A stretch of DNA of 64,000 bases from Oscheius sp. JU75 (lineage: Eukaryota; Nematoda; Chromadorea; Rhabditida; Rhabditidae). Where the stretch lies: NCBI GenBank assembly GCA_037178855.1, contig JASJZC010000002.1, forward strand, positions 1,798,001 through 1,862,000, in the 5' to 3' direction. The notes beneath the pieces were generated by a model. That model was not told the DNA's origin, ran no database searches, and saw nothing but the letters and a program-made list of their open reading frames with translations. The translations under genes were made by a program, and so were the position numbers. Each line of letters starts with the position of its first letter. The stretch's first letter is position 1. This document shows, piece by piece, positions 9,515 through 22,200 of the stretch.

Positions 9515-11194
9515 ATGATCCGAAAACTAGCAGGAATACTGCTACTTCTCTACTCCCTCTCCTTCGCCGGTTACTACATTTACATTCTCACTCACGTAGA
9601 CGCTACCAGAAGGGAGTTCACACCGAAGGTGGGTAGTTTTCGCTTTGACCGCACCGAAATTACCCATTGAAGTTTTAGGAACTGTCCGATGGACCGCTGG
9701 TAATGAAAGAAAGAGTTATTGTTGGAAAGACCATCATTGGGAAGAATACAGGTATAGAGAGTGACAGTGGTCAATCGACTCTTTCAGGAAAAGTGGTACC
9801 TGCCCCGAAAGACCTGTCAGTTCTACCGACTCTCTCAGATGTCTTCTTGAGCAAATTCACCAGTCTAGCTCAGAAAATCAGAGATTCTGGAGAACCATTT
9901 GTCTACTTCTCTTTCTTGAATCCTGCCTTCGAAAAGCTCACTCTAAACTGGCTGTGCAACGTTGCTGATTTTAACGTGAGTGGCGCAAGTCGAACCTCTG
10001 ACCTTCTAATTGGTAGACTAGGGCTCAAACCACTAAAGTCCATTTCCAACAAATAGCGGCACCTCAGTTTGAACGTTCGAAGCTCGGCGTTTGCGCGCGA
10101 AGAAGAAGTTTTCCCATTTTTCATCGGAGTTACGAAAAGGAAACTAAAAACACACGAAAATTCAATTTTTAATTTAGGAATAAGAATAATTGGTTTTTTG
10201 TCGGTGCGTTAATCGTAGCGGGACCTGAATTTTCTTTTCCGAAAAACCTTTATAAAATTGTCTCACGGCCGCTATGCGTTGGAAATAGACTATAAGCTAT
10301 TGAAACGAGACTTCGCGCATTCGCCTATGGTTCTGAAAGAGCTTTGCAGAATACCCACAGCCGCATACTGATAGCCGGAACTACAGAATCTGTCTGCTTT
10401 GAGGTAAAGAAGCATTGGCCCAATGTAAGTTTCAACCCCTCTACTGACAGAAACCGTATTTTTAGGTTACCTGTCTCTCACTGGACCTCAAGAACCTAGA
10501 TAGTTCCTCAGAATGGGGCTCCAAAAAGTACATCCATCTGCTGACCATTCGGACACAGATGATGCTGTCGCTGGTCAAGGAAAACGTCTCTTTTGTACTC
10601 TTTGAGACCGATGCGGTCTGGCTGAAGGATCCTTTTCAACTGTTCCTCAACCAGACACTGATTGACGATGCTGATGTGGTGGTCCCGGTCAAGGGATACA
10701 ACAACAAATGGGATGGATTGGCTTTCTCGCCAATGATTGTCTACGCGACGGAGGGAGCCAAACAACTATTTAGGAGGCTAGTGGAAATGTTGAAGAAGGA
10801 CGAGAAAACTTATGATCAGGTGAGAGAGACAGAAAGATTGAGAGACAAAGAGACACTGTATTCAGGACGTTCTGAACGAACTGTGCAATTCACAGTACAA
10901 CGGAGTTATTTGTCGGCAGTTTCAGTGGGAAGAGGTAGCTGACGGGAAATGGTAAGGCACTGTTACTGTCCCCAAAACTCTATCCTCTCTTCCAGGTTTA
11001 AGCTAAGTGACCGAGAGCGTCTATCCGTCCAGCCCTACATCGTAAACAACAACTACTACGTCGGAGTCCAGAACAAGGAATCTCGCCAAGCTTTGAACGG
11101 ACTCTGGTTCCTTACCAAACAGAAGAACTGTCTTAAGAGCAAAGTCATGAGAGGACAGATGAGATACAACGGGTCGAAGACGGGTAAACTGTGA
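9515..11194 (+). CDS. Nucleotide-diphospho-sugar transferase, type II membrane protein
   Basis: Seven exons: 9515-9628, 9679-9751, 9788-9979 (or 9975), 10297-10424, 10466-10819, 10866-10951 and 10996-11194 (TGA), about 380 residues. Residues 4-25 (LAGIL..YYIYIL) form a signal anchor, as expected for a Golgi enzyme. The catalytic domain contains SFLNPAFEKLTLNWLC, ILIAGTT, QMMLSLVKENVSFVLFETDA and WLKDPF. The ETDAVWLKDP segment carries the DxD-type metal/nucleotide-sugar motif of the Pfam Nucleotid_trans family (PF03407). Later blocks (GYNNKWDGLAFSPMIVYAT, YIVNNNYYVG) also fit. Donor and acceptor substrates cannot be inferred. The exon 3 donor is ambiguous: GTGAGT at 9976 breaks the frame with the best acceptor, whereas a weak GTGGCG at 9980 keeps it. 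A fragment of exon 1 is duplicated at 7406-7512. Confidence 0.85.
9978..10036 (-). repeat. Decayed tRNA-like 3' half in a glycosyltransferase intron
   Basis: On the minus strand the intron carries AGAGGTTCGACTTGCGCC, resembling a T-arm with B box (GGTTCGAnTCC) and acceptor strand. The 5' half is not convincing. Confidence 0.35.
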
Positions 11195-11204
11195 TAGTAC
11201 TCCA

Positions 11205-11210
11205 AATAAA
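11205..11210 (+). terminator. Polyadenylation signal AATAAA of the sugar transferase gene
   Basis: AATAAA occurs 10 nt after the TGA stop, implying a very short 3' UTR. Confidence 0.6.
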
Positions 11211-14200
11211 CTTACATGTTTTCGGTTTAAGACAGCTCTTAGTATCCGCTGAACTCCTTTAGTAGTTGGTTTTATGCTGAAGGACATCCCTTCGGTGGGA
11301 GTGGGTTGCAGCCATTGTTCGAGCTAAAAACTTTTGGCTGACTAGTGTAATAGGTTACCTGTTTTTGATGGATCTGGACAGAGAGATAGCGGAGCATAAT
11401 CTCTAGAGCTGACTCTGTAAACATGAGAGGAGCAGAGCTTGGTGGAAGGTCAACAGAGAAGCCAATTGTCTGGATTTGGTTTTGATTCTTCTCTCCGTCT
11501 CTTAGCTTTTCTGTTTCCCTGTCTCTCTACCTCTCTGTCTCTTTGTCTTTTTTCTTCGTCTATTTCTATGTTCCTGTTTTCGTCAACAGAGTAAAAGAAA
11601 AGAGCTCAAAAAAGTCCAATCAAAAAAGGAAAGAAGTCCTTCCGTCATTGAGAATCATCCAGAAACAGATTGAGAAAGGGAAAGATACTACTGTCCCAAA
11701 GTCTAGAATGTAAAGAAAAAAAAATTAACTTATAGTGGCCGACACATTCCGAAAATTCCAGGAAGTGAGAGATGTCTCGATCCGAAAGAGAGTAATCTCA
11801 ACTGTCGGTGCTACTGTGGTCCAATTCCTCGTCATGACAGTCCGTCGGAGCTACCGTCTTCCTACTGAAGTTTCCAGTTAAAGCTACTGTAGTAACTTTG
11901 AGTGAGGCTGCGTTAGGAAGAGCCCAAGGGTCAGCTGTGGCCCCATGATTCCGTTTAATAGAGACGATTTCGGAGGATCCACCACCTGGCGGTCCTACCG
12001 CATCTCCTTTGCTTGGTCGTTAGCTTCTTGCTGGGAGACCGGAATCCTTTGGTCCATTTACTGATAGACGACAGCCTCATCCGATTGTCTGTATGGTTGT
12101 CTACGGCCGCCGAACAGACGTCGATGTAGAGAGCGACGGAAGGAGCCAGTAGAGACCATCAGAGCTGGATTGGACGCGGACTTTTTGGGAATTTTCGTAA
12201 TTGTTGACAGTGGACTACTATGCTCTCTAGAGGGTTAGTTCCCGTCGCTACCACTGGACAAGTAGCCTACTCTCAGAAAATGGCGGACAACTCGGACAAG
12301 AGCCGCTGACTGAAGGAGGGAAGGAAATCGTGCGTCTGATAGTGCCAAAAATCAGCACGGCACACGTGGTTGAGCACAAGATGTCGAAGCTACGGACAGA
12401 TGCTAGGATACCGACAAATGCCCGACTACAATCGGAAATGCTCAAAGACGCCGAGCAGGACAATATGTGCCCAGCCTGTGATATTCATGTCGGAATCCAG
12501 TGTCTGCAAGTCTTGAAGAATCTTCACAAATCAAAATGTAAATCCGTCCGATTTTGGCATTGGAAGGATCGAGGATGATGAACAGTTCAGGTAGGGTATC
12601 TTTCTTCACTGGACTGGGTTTGGGTCACTGCTACCCTGTCTCTCTGTCTCTCCTGCACTCACCCTGGTTTCAAGAAAGTCCGTCTCACTCTGAGCATCAT
12701 GGCATCTCATCTGCCCCATATCCGTCTGAACCTCAACTTCTTCCAGTCTAATCACCCTAAATATTTGCCATTCTCTTAGTCCAAATTGATGGAAATCACC
12801 CTCCAGCAGCCGGAACAGTTGCTTCTGTAGACGGAGGTAGGTCTAATAGGACAATAGCTGGCGATACTGTTAAAACAACAGTGGTCGCCTTCTTAACATG
12901 GTGAAAGGGACAGGCATCATCAGAATCCTCCAGAGAAGAGAGTGAGTCTGAAGTAGTCAATGCTTAGAGAATACTGCTTCTTCCTCTAATTGAAGTCTCC
13001 CTACAATTCTGCTTGGAGACTCCAATCTACTCTTTCTCTTTTCAAGATTTGTTTTTTCTGCTGTTCGGGTGGGCTGAACTCAATTAGGGAGTCTTCCGAA
13101 GAGAAAGAGACATTGCCTAGGTAAAAATAGAGAGACAGAGAGACATAAGAGACATAGAGACATAGAAATATAGAGACAGAGAGACAGAGAACTGAACCGA
13201 CCGGAGTCCATGTGCTGAGCTGAGGCAGGTGACTCTCACCTAGCTCTCCAAATCTGTTCTCTGAGGCGTATTTCCTCTAAGTCCACCACCTGTTCTGGAA
13301 ACATTTTGATCCCAATCCTCAAAAAAGTCTCCCCAGATTGCGGCCCCTCCACTCCCCCTAGAGAATTGTGTCTCTAAATCCAAACAACGGGGGAAAATTT
13401 GGCCTCGTCTTTTCTACTGATCGCTGTTTTTCTGTGGACCTCGAAACAAATGGCTTTCTTTCTACTATTTTGGCCCGCACACACACGTGAAATATATGGC
13501 TCGCGCGGCGACGAATACCCCTTGTTTTTACCTGAAGCCCTAGCCGCCGAGCCAATTCGGGCAAACCTTTAGGCAAGCCTTTGGTCGCCTCAGTTCCCAA
13601 AGTGATTCCATTCTGTTGTGCTATTCTGGGCACGACCCAGATTTTCTTTTTGCAAGAGGAGGAAATATTCTACGGTATCTATCTGTCTCTCTTTCAAACT
13701 CCCATTTTCTTACTCCTGTCACTGTCATTAGGTCTCTTCGTCTTCAAAATCTTTGTTCTATGTTCTATCCACCCTATAAACATGTCTTTTTTAATCGTTG
13801 CATTCCTTAGGAGGTTAAACAAGACAGGCGTCATCAGAGAGTCGTGTCTTTGAATTGTCTCTCTGCCTCTCTGTCTCTATGACTCTTGTACTGTATAGCA
13901 GGCGTGTTTTCAAATCGCCCTGACCATAGTTTCTTGGCCTCTCCACTCCACTTCCACGGCCAGCTGTTCGCCTCTCTTTAATCCCTTCCTCTTTGCTCTC
14001 ACCCACAATTTCAGGGGCTCCGAGCAGGCAAGCGTTCCAGCGGAATGCATCATGAGCTCACCTGGCCCGGATATCTTGTTTCAAGAGCTCAGACTCTTTA
14101 CAGCCACACTTGTTCTGGGGCGTGTAAACTCTTGTAATTGTTCTCCTTTGAAGAAGCGGCCAACTTTAAGACCAATTAGCCCCGAGTTGATCCGCCGCGG

Positions 14201-15700
14201 ACTCTCTTTTCAATGGGGGCCACCTTGGCTCTTCCTGTGTGCATCTCTCTTCACCCGAAAAGCTTCCTTACACCCGCATTCGATTCTCAAAGGTTATGTT
14301 ATGCGTTCTTTCTCTTTCGCAGTCGAGTCCCGCTTCCTCCCACAATCTATCATAAGCTTTGGAGAGAGACAGAGAGACAGAGACTCTTCCCTATCAATCG
14401 ATCACTCTCTCTCTCTCTGTCTTCTAGCAAAAGCGCATATAAATCATAGCTCATGGCGAGCAAGAACACGATCGCCATAAAGTTCCTGTGTCAGCTGCCT
14501 TACGGAAAAAAGCTCAGCACGTGTAGCCTCTTCTCTCGGCTCACTTTCAGAGATCAAACTCCCGATTAGGCCTAAGAAGATTTATGGGAGCGGAAGAGAC
14601 TGTTGTGAGGGTCAGTTAATGTAGCATTTGAAATTTACTGTTCCTCTGTCTGTTCATATAAATTCCTTATGTACAAGTTTGATGAACTTAATGTGATTCA
14701 CAGTACGAAAATATTTGAACATGAACTCAGTGCAGTCCTTGGACGAGCCAGCACTGTCGAAGAAGTTTGTTCCTGAGTTCAATAGCTGCCGAGAGGCTGC
14801 TGGGAAGTTCTGTTTTATATTTAAACAAAAAAACCATACGTCTTGTTCCAACTCGTTAAAGCGTTCGACCAAGACGGAGAGAGTCGAAAGCGTCCAGTCT
14901 GAGCGAGTTTGACAACGGCAAGTTTGCATGTCTGTAGAAATGAAAACAGTTTTTAATAATCAGGAAAGTTCTCTCTAACCATGATCGAACGTAAGTTGTG
15001 AATAGGCGTGACAACCTGGCGTCGGCGTGAGCAACGGACCATTTGTAGAGGGGAGTAGGAGGGAAAATCCGAGCTGATAACTGTTGTGAAATTGATGAGG
15101 ATCGGGTCACGGCACTAGCCGTCTCTCTGTCTCTCTGTTTTGCCTTTTCGTCTTTCAGAATAAAACCACCTCTTGACACATCAGCACTCTTTCCCAAGAG
15201 ACGGGCAATTAGGATTATCGGACAGAGACGTAGTAGAGGGAGACAGAGGGCAATGTATCAGCTGTTTCCTTTCTTCAACTCGTTGTTTCATAACCCTCGC
15301 TGTCTCTCTTACCTCTGTTGACAGCCAATTAGACATCAGAGAAGATCTTTTTCCAGACCGCTTTGTGATAAGAGTTCCTCTGAAAAAGATTGGACTTTCT
15401 CTCTCGCTCTCTCTCCCCTATTCCGAGATGATTCTTCTAGTCTTGGGGCTCATTCTAACGTCTCTTTTTGTTTATTTTCCGGTCACCGCGTGCACTGATG
15501 ACACTTTTCAAATTTTATTGGTCTCACTCGGGGCTTAGCTGTTTCACTGTCACAGTCACTGACCAATCCTCCTTTCCATTTCTAAGAAAAACTTCTGCAC
15601 ACCTGATCCTAATTTATGCCATGTCTAGGTTTTCCCGTCACCCCATTGCTCATTCAAGAACTCTTTCCCGTCTTCTACTCTCATCCTATACCTCTTGTTC
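11211..15700. other. Gene-poor region
   Basis: Apart from the kinase relic at 12345-12590 this 4.5 kb stretch holds TCTCTGTCTC-type simple repeats (about 11515-11550, 13130-13190, 13855-13880, 14365-14430 and 15115-15145) and unsupported short open frames. None shows a domain motif or consistent splice structure. Confidence 0.45.
12345..12590 (+). pseudogene. Casein-kinase-1/TTBK-like kinase relic, copy B
   Basis: The frame reads DIHVGIQCLQVLKNLHKSK, then after a frameshift NPSDFGIGRIEDDEQFR up to a GTAGGG donor-like site. This matches copy A (7590-7841) block for block, including the donor context and a following ACTGG..GGGTCACTGCTAC tract. The HRD motif is missing and the frame is broken. 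Upstream residues from about 12345 may be the remains of an N-lobe. Confidence 0.5.
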
Positions 15701-15707
15701 AGACCCA

Positions 15708-18700
15708 ATGGAGACTCCAGACGCGCGGTCGATCAATTCGGACTGGGACAGTCTCTCCCTAGAAGACGCTTCCAGTCCTCATGTGGCCTTCAGTGTACCT
15801 CCGATTGAAATCACAAGAACCACACCAATTCCGGACGATAGACATCTGATCAGTTTGGGTGAGTTGTTTTTTGGAGCCGGATCCTTGGGATTACACGGTT
15901 GAGAGGACGTCCATTCCTCCTGAAGCAGAGCCAGCTACTTTTTGACACCTCTCCTACGATTCTTCTTTTGGGAGATAGAGAAAGACAGACAGAGTTACTG
16001 AGGGACAGAGGCAAAGAGCAAGTTTTTGGAAACAATCAGTCACTTGGCAGTATCTGAAAATCTTGAGGGATCGGTTTGTCTCTCTGTCTCGATCAGCTTA
16101 TCTCCAAGTCCCCCTTCTGGAACATTGTTGAATGTTTTTGGGTTGGCGACAAATTGACGTGGCGGTCATAAAAGCCGTTATGCGATTCTTTCCCAGCCTC
16201 CCCCTCTGGGCAACCAGAGGTTACTCCCGATTTAGATACCGGAATCTCTGTCACCCTCTCTCTCTCTCGGTCTCTCGGTCTCTCTGTCTCTCTGCCTCTC
16301 ATGTTTTCCCCGTCCTCATCTTCCTGCTTGTCGGCAGCAATTAATGGCCAGGGTGGTCCCATCCTCCCTTGGGATGAAAGTCAAAAGTTTCCTCCCACTC
16401 CTATTACCTTCTCTTGTTCTACTGTGGTCCCCAAATTGTTGCCAGCTCCCTCGAGATCCTTCTCCAGGATTTCAACTTAATCTTTTCGATTGGAGGCTCT
16501 CTTTCAGTGCTCTAAAGTAGAGTGAGACCCGTCCTTATGTCATTATTTCCGAAAGAGAAAGCACAGGAAATGCTGCTCGACTTTGGGGATCCGCCTATGT
16601 GGGAGTGGATCCATTTCACGCTTCGACGAGTTTTTCTTCTCTTTTATACAAAGAAACAGAGAGACAGAGACGGAAACAGAGACCATGCAATCTCAACCTC
16701 AGGGCCCATTGCTTGAGCATAAAATAATTTCGGCGCAAGAGTCCTTGGGGAGACAGTGGAGGCCCCCTCTCTCTGCCGACGTGTGTCGTCAGTCTGGCTT
16801 CGGATCTTTTTTCCTCCTCTCACTCTCACTCAGCCCGTTTCTACCTTAACACTAGCCTAGTTTTCTATGCATTAGGTCACAATTCAGGTCCCGGAGAGGG
16901 GGCATTCATTTAGGCGGGAAAGGCTCTCCAAGTAAACATGCGCAGGCACCTTAAACCTCGCTTTTGCCCAGGATTTCTAGCAAGTTCCAACTGTTTTTCG
17001 CACTCAAAACTGGCCGAAAATCGCCCCTTCCAACTTGTCAGTCATTCGGGGGAAGGGCAGCCAAATCCCCTCTGGGCAGGGAGAGGGGACGAGTCTCTGA
17101 CTCTCTAGTTGAAAATGAAGATTTCCCGCGAAATATACTCATTGTTTTTCCCTGTTCCAGAGGATGACAAAATGGCCACTAGGAGTGCCACCCCAAGACC
17201 CACACACACCTGTTGCAGCCCCCTACCCTCCCCAGGCCTGCTTTCCAGCTAGCCTGGCAGCCTCGTAAAATCCGATATTTTCACATTCTTTTCCATGTTT
17301 TCGGTCCATTTTTCAAGTTTCTTCTACTTCTTTTGTTAAGACCCATATGTTTATGAGAAAAGTGTGACATCTCTCGAGTCCAATGACGATTTGGGAGTAA
17401 ACTTTAAACAATTTATACTCCAGAATGGGAGGTATTTGAAGGGTTTCAAACCACTTTTTGGGCCTTGTTTCTGTCATTGTTCCACTAGAATTTTCTCAGT
17501 ACAACATCCTTTTCTATCGATCCATACTTTCAAATTATGCTTTGTTGGATATTTCGAGCTCGTTCGAAGAAGTTTTGACAGAAAATTGACATGTTTTGCT
17601 CTAATAAACTGATACTGTCATGGACGGACTCTGAACTGACTCTGGATCAGTACTCCGCTTTTCCTGTACTGAAACTTAGAGGCTCGCTCTAGTATCTTCT
17701 AAAGTTAGTACTCCGACTACAAAACAAAACCGATCAGGTTCGACTGCATGGACTAAACTTTTTTTTCTTCCCTTCAAACCGCTGGAAACAATTTCAGAAG
17801 GTTTTTTATGGTCATGAATAATCGGTTTTTGTATTTTACCCTTTTAAAGTTTGCGAATTCAAAAGAGGTACGTTTCTAGATTCTCTGACCCCTTCTCCTC
17901 TATCCCATGCCCTTTCTCCCAGGCGTCTCACTCTGTCATATTTGTGTTAGCTTCTTCTCTCTACTAAATCTCTTAGCCTCTCTGCCGCCAAAAAGTGCTG
18001 AAACCCGAGTCCTTCCCACTGATCTCCCCCCGACTCTCTGTCTCTGTCTCTCTCCCGGAGGCAGATTTTCGTCAGCTGTTTCTCCACATTCCTCTCTTCC
18101 TTATCCTCTTTTTTCTCAGCCCATACCATCTAGGTAGAGAGACCTAAAAAGAGATGGGCGATTCCTCGCCGGAGCCGCTGGACGAGATCGACGAGGCCAC
18201 CCATCGACGTGTGGTGCGGTGGGCCTCGGTCCGGGAGCCTCATGCCAATGGAGCAGCCCCAAATTTGAGGCGAACAGGAACAGTACCGGCCATTTCCAGG
18301 CAGCCAAGACCGCTGTCTCTTGTCTCTAAAGGTTAGGATGATTTGTCGAGACAGAGACTCGGAGACAGAGGAACAGCGACAGTTGTCACTCACAGTGAGG
18401 GGGAACTCTTTTTTTAAAGGACTGTGGCACGTTGAACTATGACGTGAGGGTTAAACACTACTAAATGGGGAAGACTGACCTTGGAATTCTGTTAATTCGT
18501 AAAAAGAGTTTTTTATAGGTGAACAGAGGTTTTCAAAAACTTACTGACAGTACATCAGCCTTTCAGGGACAGTTCGAGGGCGGTCAGGAGCAAGAATCGT
18601 TACAAAATTTTGGGATTTCCTAATTTGTTAAGACCCTGTATAACGGGTTTTAAAATCTTTCGTGACTTATACGGAGAGAGAGAGAGAGAGGTACAGAGTG

Positions 18701-19221
18701 ACAGTGGTACTGCAGAATTCAGGCTTCTCAATTTTTGTATCAACTGTTTAGCGGATACCGTATAGCCTTTCAAAACGTAATTTCAGTATTGAGGAAGTTT
18801 TTGGACTATCTTCCTCAAGCCGTAACCGTGTAACAGCTGAACAAGCTAATTCAGTGAAAAACCAGAGAGTGAGGGTGTTCAATCAATTGGGCTCCATGTT
18901 GTGTCATTGATCTTCAGGCGCGAAACAGCTGACTAGGAGTAAGGGTTAACAGGCTTCATTTAAAGGAAGAAAGGTTACGGTACACAGGGTAAAACACAAT
19001 GGACAGGGTCAGGGGAGAGAGACGGCTAGTACGGTTCAGACTGTCGTTTGAAACCAAACTTTTTTCAGGTGAACACTCGGATCCCTTCCTCCACAGCTAC
19101 CTTCGAGTACCCGGCCAGATCAGTGGTCGGACGTCGCCGTCCGTGGCATCGATGACCTCGGAGCCGGAAAGCTGTATAGATGACACACGTTACATGGACA
19201 ATGACGATGACATTGACATAG
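15708..19221 (+). CDS. Three 5' exons, probable alternative N terminus of the SLC4A11-like gene
   Basis: Exons 15708-15858 (ATG at 15708 just after a GTTCAG acceptor-like site), 18152-18331 and 19069-19221 all end in phase 1 and join cleanly. They encode acidic, Ser-rich, low-complexity protein ([58 protein letters not shown]). Composition and strand match the extension at 25948-30695. The phase-1 end cannot join the 25939 acceptor without a stop, so an unseen small exon in 19.2-25.9 kb or a separate transcript is required. No domain is recognisable. Confidence 0.5.
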
Positions 19222-22200
19222 GTCGGTTTTTGCATGTTACTTTTTGGGGATACAGTGTTAACGAGCAACTCTTCATTCCATTTTCATTGTTTTAAAAACC
19301 GGAGCCTTTCCTTTGAGATGCAGTAACGGTTATGAAACCTATCTCTTTGTATTTGTGATGTTTTGCACAGTTGTAGAGCTTTTTAAGAGCTACGACTTTG
19401 AAGAACATGGTAATACTCGAAAACGTAGGGGGCTGGCCGAAATTATGAACAGAAGTAGCGCACTACTGTATATCTCGCATCACGGGCCTTATTGCTTGTT
19501 TTGCTCTTAGAAACAAGCAGTTTCGAACTTTTTGATTTTCTGCCAAGTTGTAGCATTTTTCCAAAACCACAACTTTGCGAAACAACAAAAATCTCCAAAA
19601 TTGAATAATCGAGTCGAAAAACTGCTTTCAAGTTGCGCGCGCCCAGAACTCTTCAGTACCCGAGGTCCCAATGGCCTAGTGGTTACAACTGGACTTCAAA
19701 CGACCCGAATTTCATCCCCCGGAATTCAAACCTTGTTGGTTCCTCCCAAAAAAACCTCTGAACTTGGTGGTCTCTCTGTCTCTTTGGCCCGTAGATTCCT
19801 CCGTCCTAATGTTATTCCGTTGTCGATCATAACTAGCCCCCGCACACAGACTCTCTCTCTCTCATTCTCTCACACCGTAGACCCTCTTTTTCTTCTGGAA
19901 ATCGAGACTGGGGAAAGAGATCAAAAGCTAGATTCTTCCCTTCAGGGACTCATAAAAGAGGAGTCATTATACGAGGGAGGATGCTTACTTATTCATTTTA
20001 TTATGTTCCACCCTTCTTTTTTGTGCACTCAAGTTCTAAACAGTGACTAGGGAAGAAAGTATAAGAATAGGAAGCAATGTCGAGCTGTTACGGCTGCAGA
20101 CAACTAGATAATGTAGCTGTCAGAACGATTACACAATTGCACAATCTCGCATCTCCCAGCTGTCCTGCTGGCTTATTTTTTAGGAGCTGGGTTCTTTGCC
20201 TTCTCTGATGAGTTCACCTACGTTCTTGGACAGAGAGAAAGATGGTCTGAGAGACAGAGAGTCAGAGAAACATCTTCTTTCTGGGGCCCATCAATCTATC
20301 AGCTGTTTCTGAATCCTGACCAATTTGTGCACGTGTCTTCCTTCACACACAGAGCCTTCGGAGCACATTTGCAAGTTGAATGAGATTTGGCAGCTTGGGG
20401 CGACGCGCGTTACTCTCTCCCTCAAGGCTCCTCCCTCACCTCATCCTTCATCTCACACAGCCGGCTCTCATTAAGAGGGGAGAGACGTTACAATTAGAGA
20501 CTCTTCGCTCTCTCTCTCGTGTCATGTTTTCTCCTCCTCTCTTTTTTCTCCTACGGAGCCTAAAGATGCCATTTTCTTCTCTCAAATTGGCTCAGCCCCC
20601 GAGGTTATTTTGCGTGAGTATGTGTCGGCTTCGTCCCAGAGAGTGAGTAAACAGAATGTTTGGAGTTTCCAGGCTACTCCTTCACCTTCTAGTTTTGAAC
20701 TGAGTCTGTCTGTCTCCTGTCAGTTAGGTAATCAAGAATCGTACCCTGTCCATCTTTGAACTGTACTCTTACCCTATCAGAATGTTTTGATTATGAATCG
20801 AGAGTCAAGACTCCCGACAGAGAACCTGTAAGTCACTTGGTTGACTACCTTTGAACGATGTGTACAAAGCTGAACTGAACTAAACACTCTCTCTCTCTCT
20901 CTTCAATCAGGAGAGTCTGTTACTCATTCATTCACCTACTAGAGAGGCAAAAGTCTCTTCGTCGTCTATACTTTAGAACTGCACTCTCATTCTAATAGAT
21001 AGTCCCGATTGTGAGTCGAGAGACAAGAGTCCTGACAGAGAGTCTAGGTGATGAGAGACTACTAGAGGGTCTTTGAGAAATTTACCTTGTACTGAATTGA
21101 ACTCTGGCCGTGTCTTCAGTCAGAAGAGTCCGCTCCTTTTATGTGAGTACATAGTCAAGAGCCAAGTGATTGATAACTATCTTCCACTTTTGTACTGTAT
21201 CCTCATTCTGTTAGGTAGTTCCGACTGTGAGTCAAGAGTCAAGGGCCCTAGATATTGAACTCAACCATGCTATTACTCTCTGTCTCTCCAGTAGGGTAAG
21301 AGTCGCGTTGAGAGTCAAGAGTTGAGCCATGTCTCCAGCTCTTCAACAGACTAGACTATTTGTCTGATGGATGACTTTAGTAGTCAAGAATCGAGAGTCA
21401 AGGAACTGTTCTTTCTCACAAAACGAATCTCTATATCCTAAAAAACTGGCGCTCTCTCTCACTCTCCACAGATCCGTGTATCTTTATGTATTTTAAAAAT
21501 CTCTGTGACTCTGTATCTCTCCCTCCATGACTCCCCTAGCCTAGCTCTTGGCAGTTCTGTTAGTACTGTCACTGTCTTTCTCACTCTTTCTCGCAATATC
21601 CCATTCTAACATCCTGTCATTTCCACATCTGTTTCCCGAAGAGTAGCCAGTGTATTCTAACCAAAGACCTCGGCATCGTCAGCATGAAATTTCTGAAAAA
21701 TTGATGAGCTTTCGAATTCAGTCACGCAAAACTTTCCAGTGTGTTCTACCTCCTTCCCAGTAGCTTTGGCTACTATAGTACAGCTCCAATGTTTATGTTT
21801 TGAGAGCAAAAAAGTGAAGGTCCATCTGGCCAGTCTCCTCCTCCTCAGCCCATCCAATACGGATATATAAAGCTCGTAAAATTTTAGGAGGCTCCCTTCT
21901 TTTCATCACGGCATTTTCTTCAGTTCCTTCTTTTCGGTGGGGGGCAGCCTTTTGTCAGGTTTTCGATCGCGGCTTCGGGACCTTTTCAATGGAGGCACAA
22001 ATCTTGTTAAAATAAAAAGATTACGCTTTCGAATGGTCGCAGACGAAGCTTTTTGAAAAAAAAAACTGGAGAAAGAGTACAGTAGGCAACCGAGGAGACA
22101 AAAGCCATGGATCGCGTCCTAGTAGAGAGCAGAAAAGTCCAACTACCTCTGGAAACAACTATCATAAGGCACTTGTCACAGAGATAGGGAAAACTTTGGA

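Noticed and set aside
14052-15540. Several 60-140-codon plus-strand open frames.
   Set aside because: They are rich in Ser/Leu/Arg from CT repeats, lack conserved motifs and do not connect by splice sites.
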